A stretch of 64,000 bases of DNA from JAAYJR01 sp964563975. Lineage in GTDB: Bacteria > Bacteroidota > Bacteroidia > Bacteroidales > Prolixibacteraceae. Positions 55,401 through 64,000 of the stretch are shown piece by piece. The notes under the pieces are model-generated. The model saw only the letters and a list, made by a program, of their open reading frames with translations. It did no database searches and was not told the DNA's origin. Numbering within the stretch: position 1 is the stretch's first letter; every line of letters begins with the position of its first letter. The stretch lies in assembly GCA_964563975.1 (NCBI GenBank), contig CAZLZJ010000001.1, positions 62,001 through 126,000 of the forward strand, written 5' to 3'. Position numbers and translations under genes: made by a program.

Positions 55401-56710
55401 CGGTTCAGCAATACCGGATGCCCTTTTAATACATTTTCAAGTATCTCCCATACAACAGGATCTTTTCTATCAACTATCTTTTTTGCTGACTTTACAGTTT
55501 TAACTATTCCTCTCTCAATCAACTTACGGATAACAAAAGGTTTATAAAGCTCTGCAGCCATATCTTTTGGCAGTCCGCATTCATGAAGTTTTAATTTAGG
55601 TCCTACCACTATTACCGAACGGGCAGAGTAATCAACTCTTTTCCCAAGAAGATTCTGGCGGAACCGTCCCTGCTTTCCTTTTAAACTGTCGGACAACGAT
55701 TTAAGAGCCCTGTTATTTTCTGTTTTTACTGCATTTGCTTTCCTGGAATTATCAAATAATGAATCAACAGCCTCCTGAAGCATTCTTTTTTCATTTCTGA
55801 GGATCACTTCGGGAGCTTTTATTTCAATAAGTCTCTTTAACCTGTTGTTTCTTATTATAACTCTCCGGTAAAGGTCATTCAGATCGGATGTGGCAAACCT
55901 GCCTCCATCAAGTGGAACTAAAGGTCTCAGGTCGGGAGGTATAACCGGCACCACCCTCACTATCATCCACTCAGGCTGATTGAGATTCTTGCTGGCCCTG
56001 AATGCTTCAACAACCTGAAGGCGTTTCAGTGCTTCATTTTTTCTCTGTTGGGAAGTTTCGGTATTGGCCTTATGTCTTAAGGTATATGATAAATCATCCA
56101 GATCAAGCTTTTGCAATATATCAAAAAGAGCTTCGGCACCCATTTTTGCAATAAACTTGTTAGGATCATCGTCATCAAGAAGGGCATTCTCTTTCGGCAG
56201 GGAATCAAGAATATCCAAATACTCCTCTTCTGTCAGGAAATCAAGTTCTTTAACCCCGTCTGCATCTTTAATGCCGGGATTAATAACTACATATCTTTCA
56301 TAATAAATTATTGAATCGAGCCTTTTGGTGGGTAATCCGAGCAGATATCCTATTTTATTGGGAAGCGACCGGAAATACCAGATATGTGCCACCGGCACAA
56401 CAAGGGCAATATGCCCCATTCGTTCACGCCTTACTTTCTTTTCCGTCACTTCAACACCACACCGGTCACAAACAATACCTTTATATCTGATTCGTTTATA
56501 TTTACCGCAATGACACTCATAATCTTTAACAGGTCCGAAAATACGCTCACAAAATAATCCATCGCGTTCAGGCTTATAGGTTCTGTAGTTAATTGTTTCG
56601 GGCTTTAAAACTTCACCATAAGACCTTTCCAAAATCTCCTCCGGAGAAGAAAGACTTATAGAAATTTTTAAAAATCCGCTTTTTATTTTATTTTCTTTTC
56701 TAAATGCCAT
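52448..56710 (-). CDS. rpoC: DNA-directed RNA polymerase subunit beta-prime
   Basis: 1420 residues. Zinc-binding [20 protein letters not shown] in the first 90 residues, the catalytic [14 protein letters not shown] loop with three Asp, and the second zinc site [20 protein letters not shown]. Trigger loop/bridge helix region around [15 protein letters not shown] [14 protein letters not shown] is intact. Length and order are normal for Bacteroidota. It starts 53 bp after rpoB. Confidence 0.98.
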   Translation of the reverse strand: MAFRKENKIKSGFLKISISLSSPEEILERSYGEVLKPETINYRTYKPERDGLFCERIFGPVKDYECHCGKYKRIRYKGIVCDRCGVEVTEKKVRRERMGHIALVVPVAHIWYFRSLPNKIGYLLGLPTKRLDSIIYYERYVVINPGIKDADGVKELDFLTEEEYLDILDSLPKENALLDDDDPNKFIAKMGAEALFDILQKLDLDDLSYTLRHKANTETSQQRKNEALKRLQVVEAFRASKNLNQPEWMIVRVVPVIPPDLRPLVPLDGGRFATSDLNDLYRRVIIRNNRLKRLIEIKAPEVILRNEKRMLQEAVDSLFDNSRKANAVKTENNRALKSLSDSLKGKQGRFRQNLLGKRVDYSARSVIVVGPKLKLHECGLPKDMAAELYKPFVIRKLIERGIVKTVKSAKKIVDRKDPVVWEILENVLKGHPVLLNRAPTLHRLSIQAFQPVMIEGKAIQLHPLVCTGFNADFDGDQMAVHLPLGNAAILEAQLLMLSSHNLLNPANGAPIHVPSQDMVLGLYYMTKQRDNSKGEGMTFYSPEEVTIAYSERVVGLHAIVKVKVEDIDDNGEYFKHIVETTVGRVLFNEYVPREVGYINQLLTKKSLRSIISDVFNRCGNAETVVFLDAIKDLGYHMAYRGGLSFNLDDVIVPPDKEDIVENSYNEVDEVVGNYNMGFITNNERYNQVIDIWTHANSKLTYSVMKTLSTDKQGFNSIYMMLDSGARGSKEQIRQLCGMRGLMAKPQKSGSTGSQIIENPILANFKEGLSVLEYFISTHGARKGLADTALKTADAGYLTRRLVDVSQDVIVSEEDCGTLRGIVATAIKNNEEVVASLYERIVGRTSVHDIYHPLNGDLIVKSGSEITEEVALAIEDSPLESIEIRSVLTCEAQTGVCTKCYGRNLATGKMVQKGESVGVIAAQSIGEPGTQLTLRTFHVGGIAGNISAQSEIEARYDGIVQIDELRSVPLHNSEGKLVYVVVSRLAELKIIDKNTQIPLSSHPLPYGSKLYVKSGDEVRKGKLICEWDPFNGVIISEFEGKVEFEHLVEGVTYREESDEQTGYSEKVIIETRDKTKNPALKLLDRDGVQIRSYNLPVGGHIAVTSGQNVNAGMVLVKIPRAAGKAGDITGGLPRVTELFEARNPSNPAVVSEIDGEVSLGKIKRGNREIIISSKTDNVKKYLVPLSKQILVQENDYIRAGTPLSDGAITPADILAIKGPTAVQEYILNEVQDVYRMQGVKINDKHFEVIIRQMMRKVEIEDPGDTRFLEKQVVDKSEFISENDWIWNKKVVIDPGNSEGLKSGQIISSRRLRDENSQLRRKDKKLIEARDAIPATSSQVLQGITRAALQTRSWLSAASFQETTKVLNEAAIHGKTDFLDGLKENVICGHLIPAGTGLKEYKSLIVGSKEEYDRMIEMKRSI

Positions 56711-56763
56711 AATTGTAATAAAAATTCATTAAAACCGAACACGTTTACATCATGCTTAAGCCA

Positions 56764-59700
56764 CTATTCCATACGTATACTGAGGCCCAGCCCTCTTAAT
56801 TCATGCAATAGTACATTAAGTGATTCAGGGATTCCGGGTTGTGGCATCGGCTCACCTTTTACTATTGTCTCATATGCTTTGGCACGTCCTATTACATCAT
56901 CTGATTTTACAGTAAGAATCTCCTGCAGGATATGAGAGGCGCCAAATGCTTCAAGCGCCCAAACCTCCATCTCCCCAAATCTTTGTCCGCCAAACTGTGC
57001 CTTACCGCCCAACGGTTGCTGGGTAATAAGAGAGTAGGGCCCTATTGAGCGTGCATGCATCTTATCCTCGACCAAATGGCCAAGCTTCATCATATAGATC
57101 ATCCCTACAGTAGCTTCCTGATCAAAGGGTTCACCTGTTTCACCATCATAAAGGGTTGTTCTCCCGTATCTTGGCAGCCCGGCCTTATCAGTATACTCTG
57201 TAATTTGCTCTATAGTGGCACCATCAAATATCGGAGTTGAAAATTGCAGCCCCAGTTTATGCCCTGCCCATCCGAGGACTGTCTCATAAATCTGCCCCAA
57301 ATTCATTCTGGAAGGTACACCTAAAGGATTAAGAACAATATCAACCGGTGTTCCATCAGCCAGAAAAGGCATATCTTCCTGTCTTACAACACGCGAAACA
57401 ATACCTTTATTACCATGTCTCCCCGCCATCTTATCACCTATCTGAAGCTTCCTCTTCTTTGCAATAAATACCTTAGCCAGCTGAATGATCCCCGGAGGAA
57501 GCTCATCTCCGATCGTAACATTGTATCTGTCGCGCCGGGCAAGAGCTTCAGCCTCTTTATGCTTCATTATGTAATTGTTGATCACCCTGAATATCAAATC
57601 GTTTTTGCTTTTATCCGTAGTCCATTTCAACGGATTTATCGTCAGGTAATCTATCTCTTGTAACTGTCTGAGTGTAAACTTGACACCTTTTGAAATAACC
57701 TCTCCGCCATAAAAATCTTTTACTCCCTGAGAAGTTTTTCCGTTAACTAATGTAAAAAGCTTTTCTTCCAATTTGGAACGCAGTGCGGAAATCTCGCGAT
57801 CAAATTTTTCATCTATCTGATCAAGCAATACTTTAGTTGCATTCTTTCCTTTTCTCTCTTTTCCAATCCTGGAAAATAATTTTTTATTGATCACAACGCC
57901 TGTCAATGAAGGGGTAGCTTTCAGAGAGGCATCTTTAACATCACCGGCTTTATCGCCAAAAATTGCCCGTAACAGTTTTTCTTCCGGCGAAGGATCAGAT
58001 TCCCCTTTTGGGGTGATCTTGCCAATTAATATATCTCCCGGTTTTACATCTGCACCAATCCTTATTAATCCGTTTTCATCAAGATTTTTAGTGGCTTCCT
58101 CACTGATATTTGGAATATCAGAGGTAAACTCTTCAAGTCCTCTTTTGGTATCTCTAACCTCAAGGCTGTATTCATCGACATGTACTGATGTAAATATATC
58201 TTCTCTTACAATACGATCGGAGACTACTATGGCATCCTCATAGTTATAGCCCTGCCATGGCATAAAAGCCACCATCAGATTTCTTCCAAGAGCCAGTTCG
58301 CCATTCTGGGTTGCATAACCCTCGGTTAATATCTGCCCTTTTTTAATCCTGTCGCCTTTGGACACTAATGGCTTAAGGTCAATTGTGGTACCCTGGTTGG
58401 TTTTTGAATATTTCAAAAGTTCGAAAGTGACAACTTCCGGATCAAAACTGACAAATCTGTCGTTATCGGTAACATCATAACGTACAATTATCTGAGTGGA
58501 GTCAACATATTCAACAACACCGTCAAATTCTGCCTTAATCATCACCCTTGAATCCGAAACGGTTATACCTTCCAGTCCTGTTCCCACTATTGGAGTTTCC
58601 GGCCTGAGAAGAGGCACAGCCTGCCGCATCATATTAGACCCCATTAGTGCACGGTTAGCATCATCATTTTCCAAAAATGATATTAAAGAAGCAGCCACGG
58701 ATGCAATCTGATTTGGCCCTACGTCCATAAGATCTATTTCTTCTTTATCAATCAGGGGATAGTCTCCGTCAAGCCTGGATTTAACTTTCTGATTGATAAA
58801 AAAGCCATCCGGATCAATAGGAGCATTTGCCTGGGCAATAACCCGGCCTTCCTCCTCCTCTGCAGTGAGATAAATTGCGCCCTCATCCGACAGGTCTACC
58901 TTGCCATCTTTAACTTTTCTGTATGGTGTGGCAATGAATCCCAGATCATTTATTTTTGCAAATACACACAAAGAAGAGATAAGTCCGATATTCGGCCCTT
59001 CGGGTGTTTCAATCGGGCAAAGCCTTCCATAATGGGTATAATGGACGTCCCTGACCTCAAATCCTGCACGTTCTCTCGATAAACCGCCCGGACCAAGTGC
59101 CGACATCCTTCTCTTATGGGTCATCTCAGCAAGCGGATTGGTCTGATCCATAAACTGAGACAGTGCATTGGTACCGAAAAATGAATTAATTACCGAAGAA
59201 AGGGTTTTAGAATTTATAAGGTCTATTGGTGTAAACACCTCATTATCGCGAACATTCATTCTTTCACGGATTGTACGTGCCATTCTTGCCAATCCTATTC
59301 CAAACTGATTAAACATCTGCTCACCGACAGTTCGAACACGCCTGTTGCTAAGATGGTCTATATCATCAACATCAGTTTTGGAATTAACTAACTGAATAAG
59401 GTGTCTGATTATCTCAATAATGTCTTCTCTGGTTAAAATCCTGACCTCAGAATCAACCTGAAGCCCCAATTTCTTATTAATCCTGTAACGGCCAACTTCT
59501 CCTAAATCATATCTTTTATCAGAAAAGAACAGCTTATCGATCACATCCCTGGCAGTTGCCTCATCAGGCGGCTCTGCATTTCTTAACTGGCGATAGATAT
59601 GTAATACTGCTTCCTTTTCTGAATTACAAGGATCTTTTTGCAGGGTATTGTAGATAATTGCAAAATCCTGTTGTCTCTGATCATCCTTATGAATCAGGAT

Positions 59701-60576
59701 AGTTTTCACTCCTGATCCGATAATATCTTCTATATGATCCTCCTCAAGTACGGTTTCCCGATCAATTATTACTTCGTTCCTTTCAATGGAAACAACCTCA
59801 CCGGTATCCTCATCTACAAAATCTTCAACCCATGATTTTAAAACACGGGCAGCAAGTTTTCTGCCAATAACTTTTTTAAGCCCGCTTTTTGAAACTTTAA
59901 TCTCATCTGCAAGATTAAATATTTCAAGAACATCTTTATCGCTTTCATATCCGATAGCGCGCAACAGTGTTGTAACAGGCAATTTTTTCTTCCTGTCGAT
60001 ATAGGCAAACATTACACTGTGGATATCGGTTGCGAACTCAATCCATGAACCTTTAAAAGGGATTATTCGTGCCGAATAGAGCTTCGTTCCATTTGCATGC
60101 AGGCTCTGTCCGAAAAAGACACCGGGTGACCTGTGCAGCTGGGAAACAATAACCCTTTCAGCACCATTAATAATAAAAGTACCTTTTTCAGTCATATAGG
60201 GCACTGTACCCAGATAGACATCCTGAACAACCGTATCAAAATCTTCATGTTCCGGATCGGTGCAATACAGTTTCAGCTTCGCCTTTAAGGGTACACTATA
60301 TGTCAATCCCCTTTCAATACACTCCAAAATTGCATATCTTGGCGGATCGACCTGGTAATCAATAAATTCCAGGACAAAATTATTTCGTGTATCGGAAATT
60401 GGAAAATTTTCCTGAAAAACACGGTATAATCCCTCCTCTTTACGCTGTTCAGGAGTTGTATTTAACTGAAAAAAATCTTTAAATGATTTAATTTGTACTT
60501 CTAAGAAGTCAGGATAATCAAACCTGGTTTGCGTTAAAGAAAAACTAATTCTTTCGTTTTTTGTTATAACTGACAT
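56764..60576 (-). CDS. rpoB: DNA-directed RNA polymerase subunit beta
   Basis: 1270 residues from the ATG at 60576 ([13 protein letters not shown]). A longer frame to 60633 adds a hydrophobic 19-residue stretch absent from the family and is rejected. Landmarks: the rifampicin region [40 protein letters not shown] (two blocks), [30 protein letters not shown], and the C-terminal [10 protein letters not shown] and [14 protein letters not shown]. The rifampicin site residues look wild type. The spacer to rplL holds overlapping dyads. Confidence 0.98.
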   Translation of the reverse strand: MSVITKNERISFSLTQTRFDYPDFLEVQIKSFKDFFQLNTTPEQRKEEGLYRVFQENFPISDTRNNFVLEFIDYQVDPPRYAILECIERGLTYSVPLKAKLKLYCTDPEHEDFDTVVQDVYLGTVPYMTEKGTFIINGAERVIVSQLHRSPGVFFGQSLHANGTKLYSARIIPFKGSWIEFATDIHSVMFAYIDRKKKLPVTTLLRAIGYESDKDVLEIFNLADEIKVSKSGLKKVIGRKLAARVLKSWVEDFVDEDTGEVVSIERNEVIIDRETVLEEDHIEDIIGSGVKTILIHKDDQRQQDFAIIYNTLQKDPCNSEKEAVLHIYRQLRNAEPPDEATARDVIDKLFFSDKRYDLGEVGRYRINKKLGLQVDSEVRILTREDIIEIIRHLIQLVNSKTDVDDIDHLSNRRVRTVGEQMFNQFGIGLARMARTIRERMNVRDNEVFTPIDLINSKTLSSVINSFFGTNALSQFMDQTNPLAEMTHKRRMSALGPGGLSRERAGFEVRDVHYTHYGRLCPIETPEGPNIGLISSLCVFAKINDLGFIATPYRKVKDGKVDLSDEGAIYLTAEEEEGRVIAQANAPIDPDGFFINQKVKSRLDGDYPLIDKEEIDLMDVGPNQIASVAASLISFLENDDANRALMGSNMMRQAVPLLRPETPIVGTGLEGITVSDSRVMIKAEFDGVVEYVDSTQIIVRYDVTDNDRFVSFDPEVVTFELLKYSKTNQGTTIDLKPLVSKGDRIKKGQILTEGYATQNGELALGRNLMVAFMPWQGYNYEDAIVVSDRIVREDIFTSVHVDEYSLEVRDTKRGLEEFTSDIPNISEEATKNLDENGLIRIGADVKPGDILIGKITPKGESDPSPEEKLLRAIFGDKAGDVKDASLKATPSLTGVVINKKLFSRIGKERKGKNATKVLLDQIDEKFDREISALRSKLEEKLFTLVNGKTSQGVKDFYGGEVISKGVKFTLRQLQEIDYLTINPLKWTTDKSKNDLIFRVINNYIMKHKEAEALARRDRYNVTIGDELPPGIIQLAKVFIAKKRKLQIGDKMAGRHGNKGIVSRVVRQEDMPFLADGTPVDIVLNPLGVPSRMNLGQIYETVLGWAGHKLGLQFSTPIFDGATIEQITEYTDKAGLPRYGRTTLYDGETGEPFDQEATVGMIYMMKLGHLVEDKMHARSIGPYSLITQQPLGGKAQFGGQRFGEMEVWALEAFGASHILQEILTVKSDDVIGRAKAYETIVKGEPMPQPGIPESLNVLLHELRGLGLSIRME

Positions 60577-60725
60577 GTATTTATGCAGGTTAATTACATA
60601 AAATATAAACACACAAAGAGGGAAATGTATCAAAAGCCGTTTTTAAACCTTCCATAATAATATAGATAAATTTAAGGATTTTTCATTAACAATAAATAGC
60701 TAAACTTGAAATACGACTTTAAAAT

Positions 60726-60758
60726 GTAGAAATATCAAATAACACTTCTACCTTGATA
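60726..60758 (-). promoter_or_regulatory. Two interlocking 6-bp dyads in the rplL-rpoB spacer; possible pseudoknot or attenuator
   Basis: Minus-strand order: TATCAA (60758-60753), GTAGAA (60751-60746), TTGATA (60738-60733), TTCTAC (60731-60726). The first pairs with the third and the second with the fourth, so the two stems interlock. A pseudoknot or two alternative hairpins are possible in the mRNA between rplL and rpoB. An outer AATGTA/TACATT pair adds to one of them. Confidence 0.35.
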
Positions 60759-60795
60759 CATTCCCCATACAACCTTAAAGCAGGCCGGATTGTGA

Positions 60796-61176
60796 TTATT
60801 TTATCTCTGCTTCGGCTCCGGCTTCTTCCAATTGAGCTTTCAGAGCTTCAGCCTCTTCTTTGGAAACTTTTTCTTTTATTGCTTTGGGAGCCTCGTCAAC
60901 AACAGCTTTAGACTCTTTAAGACCAAGTCCGGTTAACTCTTTTACGAGCTTAACTACTGCCAGTTTTGACTGACCGGCTGCTTTAAGAATAACATCAAAT
61001 TCAGTTTGTACTGCAGGAGCATCACCTTCTCCGCCATTTATTGCCGCTCCGGCAACTGCAACTGCAGCAGCAGCCGGTTCTATTCCATATTTATCCTTAA
61101 GAATTCCGGCTAATTCATTAACTTCTTTAACAGTTAAATTTACCAACTCTTCAGCAAGTTGAATTAAATCTGCCAT
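60796..61176 (-). CDS. rplL: 50S ribosomal protein L7/L12
   Basis: 126 residues. N-terminal dimerisation domain ([20 protein letters not shown]), an alanine-rich hinge ([11 protein letters not shown]) and the C-terminal factor-binding domain [40 protein letters not shown] (seen as short conserved blocks such as [14 protein letters not shown]). Stalk protein that recruits translation GTPases. 34 bp after rplJ. Confidence 0.98.
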   Translation of the reverse strand: MADLIQLAEELVNLTVKEVNELAGILKDKYGIEPAAAAVAVAGAAINGGEGDAPAVQTEFDVILKAAGQSKLAVVKLVKELTGLGLKESKAVVDEAPKAIKEKVSKEEAEALKAQLEEAGAEAEIK

Positions 61177-61210
61177 TTTAACTTATTTTAAAAATTATTT
61201 CTAAAGTAAA

Positions 61211-61729
61211 CTATTCTCTTTCTTTTAGTGTTTCAAGCACACCATGTATAGTATTACCACCACTTTGCAGTTGCGAAAGCAATGTCTGCATTGGTGATTT
61301 CAAGAGAGCAACAACATCAGCAATAAGCTCATTCTTAGATTTCACTGCAATCAGCGCATTAAGCTGCTCTTCTCCCAAGTAAGCTGACTCCTCGACATAA
61401 GCGCCCTTTAAAAGAGGCCTCTTATGTTTTCTTCTAAACTCTTTAATCAATTTAGCGGGAGCATTCCCTACCTCGGTGAACATTACCGATGTATTTCCCT
61501 TAAGTACACCGTAAAGCTCCTCGGCATTTTTATCGGAACTTTCGAGAGCTCTACGTAATAAAGTATTTTTTGTAACAACCAGTTTAATATTTTCCTTGAA
61601 GCACAGTCTTCTTAACTTACTGGTATCAGCAGCGTTTAAACCACTAATGTCAGCTAAGTAAAAATGGTTGTACGAATCAATTTGTTCTTGTAGGTTTTTG
61701 ACCAAAACTTGCTTATCCGATCTTTTCAT
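61211..61729 (-). CDS. rplJ: 50S ribosomal protein L10
   Basis: 172 residues. N-terminal rRNA-binding domain with YLADISGLNAADTSKLRR and VVTKNTLLRRALE, then the C-terminal helix that binds L7/L12 dimers (MQTLLSQLQSGGNTIHGVLETLK). Normal length. It begins 11 bp after the rplA stop; the separate leader seen in enterobacteria, where L10 autoregulates, is not present here. Confidence 0.97.
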   Translation of the reverse strand: MKRSDKQVLVKNLQEQIDSYNHFYLADISGLNAADTSKLRRLCFKENIKLVVTKNTLLRRALESSDKNAEELYGVLKGNTSVMFTEVGNAPAKLIKEFRRKHKRPLLKGAYVEESAYLGEEQLNALIAVKSKNELIADVVALLKSPMQTLLSQLQSGGNTIHGVLETLKERE

Positions 61730-61740
61730 TTTTACTCTTT

Positions 61741-62436
61741 TTAGTCAGATACTGACTTTGGTTCAACTTTAATACCAGGGCTCATAGTACTGGAAAGATA
61801 GATGCTTCTGATATAAGTACCCTTTGCTGCCGGTGGCTTTAACTTCTGGATCGTGTGAATAAACTCCACTGCATTTTCTTTAATCTTATCAGGAGGAAAT
61901 GACACCTTGCCGATTGAGGTATGTACAATGCCAAACTTATCGACTTTAAAGTCAATCTTGCCTTGTTTAACCTCTCTGACGGCCCTGCCAACATCCATGG
62001 TCACCGTACCGCTCTTTGGGTTAGGCATTAATCCCCGCGGGCCCAATATACGCCCCAGCTGACCAACCTTACCCATAACAGACGGCATGGTTATAATCAC
62101 ATCCACATCAGTCCAGCCCCCTTTAATCTTTTCAATATAGTCATCCAAACCAACATAATCAGCTCCGGCTTCATTTGCTTCATTCTCCTTGTCGTGAGTT
62201 ACCAAAGCTAATACCCGGACATCTTTACCAGTTCCATGGGGTAACGAAACTACGCCTCTAACCATCTGATTAGCCTTTCTTGGATCAACTCCCAAACGGA
62301 CATCTATATCGACCGATGCATCAAATTTGGTGAAGGTTATCTCTTTTACCAGCTTCGAAGCTTCGTCAATCGAATACAGTTTGCCTTTTTCAAATTTTTC
62401 CAGAGAAGCTTTTTTATTTTTCGTAATTCTGCCCAT
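61741..62436 (-). CDS. rplA: 50S ribosomal protein L1
   Basis: 231 residues, normal length. Conserved [31 protein letters not shown] (first block [19 protein letters not shown]), [16 protein letters not shown] and the C-terminal [18 protein letters not shown]. Binds 23S rRNA at the L1 stalk. 14 bp after rplK. Confidence 0.98.
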   Translation of the reverse strand: MGRITKNKKASLEKFEKGKLYSIDEASKLVKEITFTKFDASVDIDVRLGVDPRKANQMVRGVVSLPHGTGKDVRVLALVTHDKENEANEAGADYVGLDDYIEKIKGGWTDVDVIITMPSVMGKVGQLGRILGPRGLMPNPKSGTVTMDVGRAVREVKQGKIDFKVDKFGIVHTSIGKVSFPPDKIKENAVEFIHTIQKLKPPAAKGTYIRSIYLSSTMSPGIKVEPKSVSD

Positions 62437-62450
62437 CTTAGAATTTTTAT

Positions 62451-62894
62451 TTAATTATTGAATGGTGAAGTGCCTTTAAGTGCAATTCCCATACTTCTGG
62501 CGGTACCTGCCACTATTTTCATTGCAGATTCTACCGTAAAGCAATTCAGGTCAGACATTTTAGATTCAGCAATCTGTTTTACCTGATTCCATGTTACTGA
62601 TGCCACTTTATTCACATGCGGCTCAGCCGAACCTTTTTTTGCTTTTGATATTTCCAACAATTGAATGGCCACAGGTGGTTGTTTTACAATGAAGTCAAAC
62701 GTCTTGTCATGGTACACAGTAATTATTACGGGAAGAATTTTCCCTGCCTGATCCTGCGTCCTGCTATTAAACAGTTTGCAAAACTGCATTATATTAACCC
62801 CTTTGGCACCAAGTGCCGGTCCCACCGGTGGAGACGGATTAGCCGCACCACCTTTGATCTGTAATTTAATTAATCCAGCAACTTCTTTTGCCAT
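62451..62894 (-). CDS. rplK: 50S ribosomal protein L11
   Basis: 147 residues. [30 protein letters not shown] (N-domain, thiostrepton region; read as [20 protein letters not shown]) and C-domain [12 protein letters not shown]. Proline-rich loop is intact. 20 bp after nusG. Confidence 0.98.
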   Translation of the reverse strand: MAKEVAGLIKLQIKGGAANPSPPVGPALGAKGVNIMQFCKLFNSRTQDQAGKILPVIITVYHDKTFDFIVKQPPVAIQLLEISKAKKGSAEPHVNKVASVTWNQVKQIAESKMSDLNCFTVESAMKIVAGTARSMGIALKGTSPFNN

Positions 62895-62914
62895 AATTTA
62901 AAATTAACACGTTC

Positions 62915-63463
62915 TTATTCCTTTTCAACCTGCATAAAGCTAAGCTCTAAAGGAGTTCTGCGTCCAAAAATCTTAACCATCACCTGCAGCTTTTTCTTCT
63001 CCTCATTGATTCCCTCAATAGTTCCGTTAAAGCCGTTAAATGGTCCGTCGATTACTTTTACGGTTTCTCCAACAACAAAAGGAATATTCAATTCTTCATC
63101 TGTTTCAGCAAGTTCATCAACTTTGCCCAGAATTCTATTAACCTCATACTGTCTCATAGGCAATGGATTCCCACCTTTGGTGTCGCCAAGGAATCCGATA
63201 ACGTTAGGAACATTTCTAAGAATATGCTCTACCTCTCCAACTAACGCTGCCTCTACCAAAACATATCCCGGGAAAAAATTCCTCTCTTTGCTGATCTTTT
63301 TACCATTTCTGATTTGGTAAACCTTCTCAGTAGGTATTAAAACCTGTTCAACCAATCCCCCGAGATCTCCATTAGCGATTTCGTTTTCGATATATTCTCT
63401 CACCTTCTTCTCTTTCCCGCCAATAGCTCGAAGAACATACCATTTTTTAATGTTTTCGCTCAT
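62915..63463 (-). CDS. nusG: Transcription termination/antitermination protein NusG
   Basis: 182 residues. NGN domain with WYVLRAIGGKEKKVREYIE and FFPGYVLVEA, followed by a KOW domain (GETVKVIDGPFNGFNGTIE). Binds RNA polymerase and couples transcription to translation. Follows secE by 19 bp. Confidence 0.98.
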   Translation of the reverse strand: MSENIKKWYVLRAIGGKEKKVREYIENEIANGDLGGLVEQVLIPTEKVYQIRNGKKISKERNFFPGYVLVEAALVGEVEHILRNVPNVIGFLGDTKGGNPLPMRQYEVNRILGKVDELAETDEELNIPFVVGETVKVIDGPFNGFNGTIEGINEEKKKLQVMVKIFGRRTPLELSFMQVEKE

Positions 63464-63482
63464 AATGAACCAGGGATTTCTG

Positions 63483-63674
63483 TTAATAAAACAATTTATA
63501 AATAAAACTCATTATATTTCTGAATGACAGATCCATAATGAAGATCACGAGTGATATAATAAAGGAAGCAACCATTACAACCAAAGCACTGTTTTGCAGT
63601 TCTTTCCAAGTAGGCCATGTAACTTTATGAATAAGTTCATTATAAGCCTCTTGTAAATATTCTTTTATCTTCAT
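63483..63674 (-). CDS. secE: Preprotein translocase subunit SecE
   Basis: 63 residues from the ATG at 63674 (MKIKEYLQEAYNELIHKVTWPTWKEL). A 17-codon upstream extension to 63725 is rejected: it crosses a tRNA-like hairpin and gives an N-terminus (MAEVSSN...) not typical of Bacteroidota SecE, which are about 60-65 residues. One cytosolic amphipathic helix with the conserved KVTWPTWKE, and one transmembrane helix (VVMVASFIISLVIFIMDLSF). It is the essential SecYEG component. Confidence 0.95.
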   Translation of the reverse strand: MKIKEYLQEAYNELIHKVTWPTWKELQNSALVVMVASFIISLVIFIMDLSFRNIMSFIYKLFY

Positions 63675-63692
63675 TTGTATACTATTATCTGA

Positions 63693-63741
63693 ACGGAAGG
63701 TAAGGTTCGAACTTACTTCTGCCATATTTAGTTTCTTCCGT
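63693..63741 (-). pseudogene. tRNA-like minihelix (acceptor stem plus T arm), probable tRNA relic upstream of secE
   Basis: On the minus strand: ACGGAAG, 18 bases, GTAAG-TTCGAAC-CTTAC, CTTCCGT, then TCAG. This is a perfect 7-bp acceptor-like stem and a perfect 5-bp T stem closing a 7-base loop that meets every T-arm consensus position (G53, T54, T55, C56, purine 57, A58, C61). The D arm and anticodon arm are absent, and CCA is not encoded. In many Bacteroidota a tRNA-Trp gene stands between tuf and secE, so a deleted tRNA is the natural reading. The anticodon is not recoverable, so the identity is an inference. Confidence 0.5.
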
Positions 63742-63828
63742 AAAGAAGCTGTCCGAATCTTCTATACTCCAATCGCATCTCTTCTTCTTAGAAATGTCAT
63801 AAACAAAATATCTTTGGACAGCCTCTTT
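63742..63828. repeat. 87-bp element bounded by 13-bp imperfect inverted repeats, MITE-like or long hairpin
   Basis: AAAGAAGCTGTCC (63742-63754) and GGACAGCCTCTTT (63816-63828) are inverted repeats with one mismatch; as RNA the mismatch is a G-U pair. Ends of the form GGCTGTCC are common in IS1182-like elements, but no target duplication is evident and there is no coding content. The element directly adjoins the tRNA-like relic (ends at 63741). Confidence 0.4.
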
Positions 63829-63864
63829 TCTTGTTCCCTGATTATAATAACAAAGGAATTAAAA

Positions 63865-64000
63865 CTATGAAATAATTTCAGTTACCTGTCCTGCTCCTAC
63901 TGTACGACCGCCTTCACGAATTGCAAAACGCAGTCCGACATTAAGTGCTACGGGATAGATCAGATCAACCTCTATCGACACATTATCGCCGGGCATTACC
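63865..64000 (-). CDS. tuf: Elongation factor Tu, C-terminal fragment (cut by window edge)
   Basis: The visible codons encode the last about 45 residues of domain 3: [20 protein letters not shown] and [20 protein letters not shown] (end IIS), unmistakably EF-Tu. The stop TAG is at 63865-63867. The start lies beyond base 64000. It is the upstream neighbour of secE on the same strand, as usual in Bacteroidota. Confidence 0.97.
   Translation of the reverse strand, partial: VMPGDNVSIEVDLIYPVALNVGLRFAIREGGRTVGAGQVTEIIS

Noticed and set aside
56764..60633. Longer rpoB reading from 60633
   Set aside because: The added 19 residues are hydrophobic and not part of the family; the N-terminus [13 protein letters not shown] at 60576 matches the expected start.
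63675..63864. A complete tRNA-Trp between tuf and secE
   Set aside because: Only the acceptor and T-arm stems can be formed; no anticodon loop with CCA anticodon or D arm is present in the spacer on either strand.
1..64000. CRISPR arrays, integrases, phage genes, complete insertion sequences, riboswitches
   Set aside because: I saw no regularly spaced direct repeats, no transposase or recombinase-like proteins, and no recognisable riboswitch core; the only mobile-like trace is the 87-bp inverted-repeat element near secE.

Overview
The window is a chromosomal segment of a member of the Bacteroidota, most likely a Bacteroidales or Marinilabiliales-type anaerobe or facultative anaerobe. The support is: a PorP/SprF pair with a type IX secretion type B sorting domain, the Bacteroidota promoter form (TTTG, about 19 bases, TAnnTTTG) upstream of several genes, the lineage-specific TPR lipoprotein, the cysteine-less PurF-like protein, DUF3467 next to rpoC, and the tuf-secE-nusG-rplKAJL-rpoBC order. 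Base composition is even and AT-rich throughout. I see no phage, integrase, complete insertion sequence or CRISPR array, and no rRNA or complete tRNA.

Layout. 1-2.5 kb: the 3' end of an M14-type peptidase gene and an exported NagA-like amidohydrolase. 2.5-4.4 kb: typA. 4.4-10.4 kb: a fatty-acid oxidation electron-transfer operon running leftwards (etfB, etfA, a membrane Fe-S quinone reductase encoded by two genes, an acyl-CoA dehydrogenase). 10.6-11.5 kb: an ECF sigma factor with a small partner gene. 11.7-15.9 kb: uvrA and a MATE exporter. 16-21 kb: two PorP/SprF proteins facing a large secreted lectin/PKD protein with a type B sorting domain. 21-22.7 kb: a DHOD-like enzyme and YggS. 22.8-32.1 kb: a seven-gene leftward sugar locus (GmhA-like isomerase, PfkB-HAD fusion, an unrecognised enzyme-like protein, an AGE-family epimerase, two sodium/solute symporters, a secreted Asp-box protein). 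32.4-39.6 kb: rpsO, pnp, a TPR lipoprotein, an M20 dipeptidase and an M23 lipoprotein. 39.6-41.7 kb: sucCD. 41.9-52.1 kb: a rightward run of metabolic and envelope genes (KdsD-like, isochorismatase-like, PurF-like, MBL hydrolase, flippase, methyltransferase, AI-2E permease, NatAB-like ABC exporter, cysK). 52.1-64 kb: the leftward core transcription/translation operon from tuf to rpoC and DUF3467.

How the genes work together. Acyl-CoA dehydrogenase, EtfAB and the Fe-S membrane protein form a complete route from acyl-CoA to the quinone pool. The PorP/SprF proteins and the type B cargo look like one secretion module. The sugar locus combines uptake, epimerisation, isomerisation, phosphorylation and dephosphorylation genes whose combined substrate is not obvious; it is the best candidate here for an undescribed pathway. 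Other items worth a second look are the tRNA-like relic and long inverted repeat between tuf and secE, the loss of N-terminal CCG cysteines in the Fe-S subunit, the PurF homologue without its glutaminase cysteine, and overlapping dyads ahead of rpoB.
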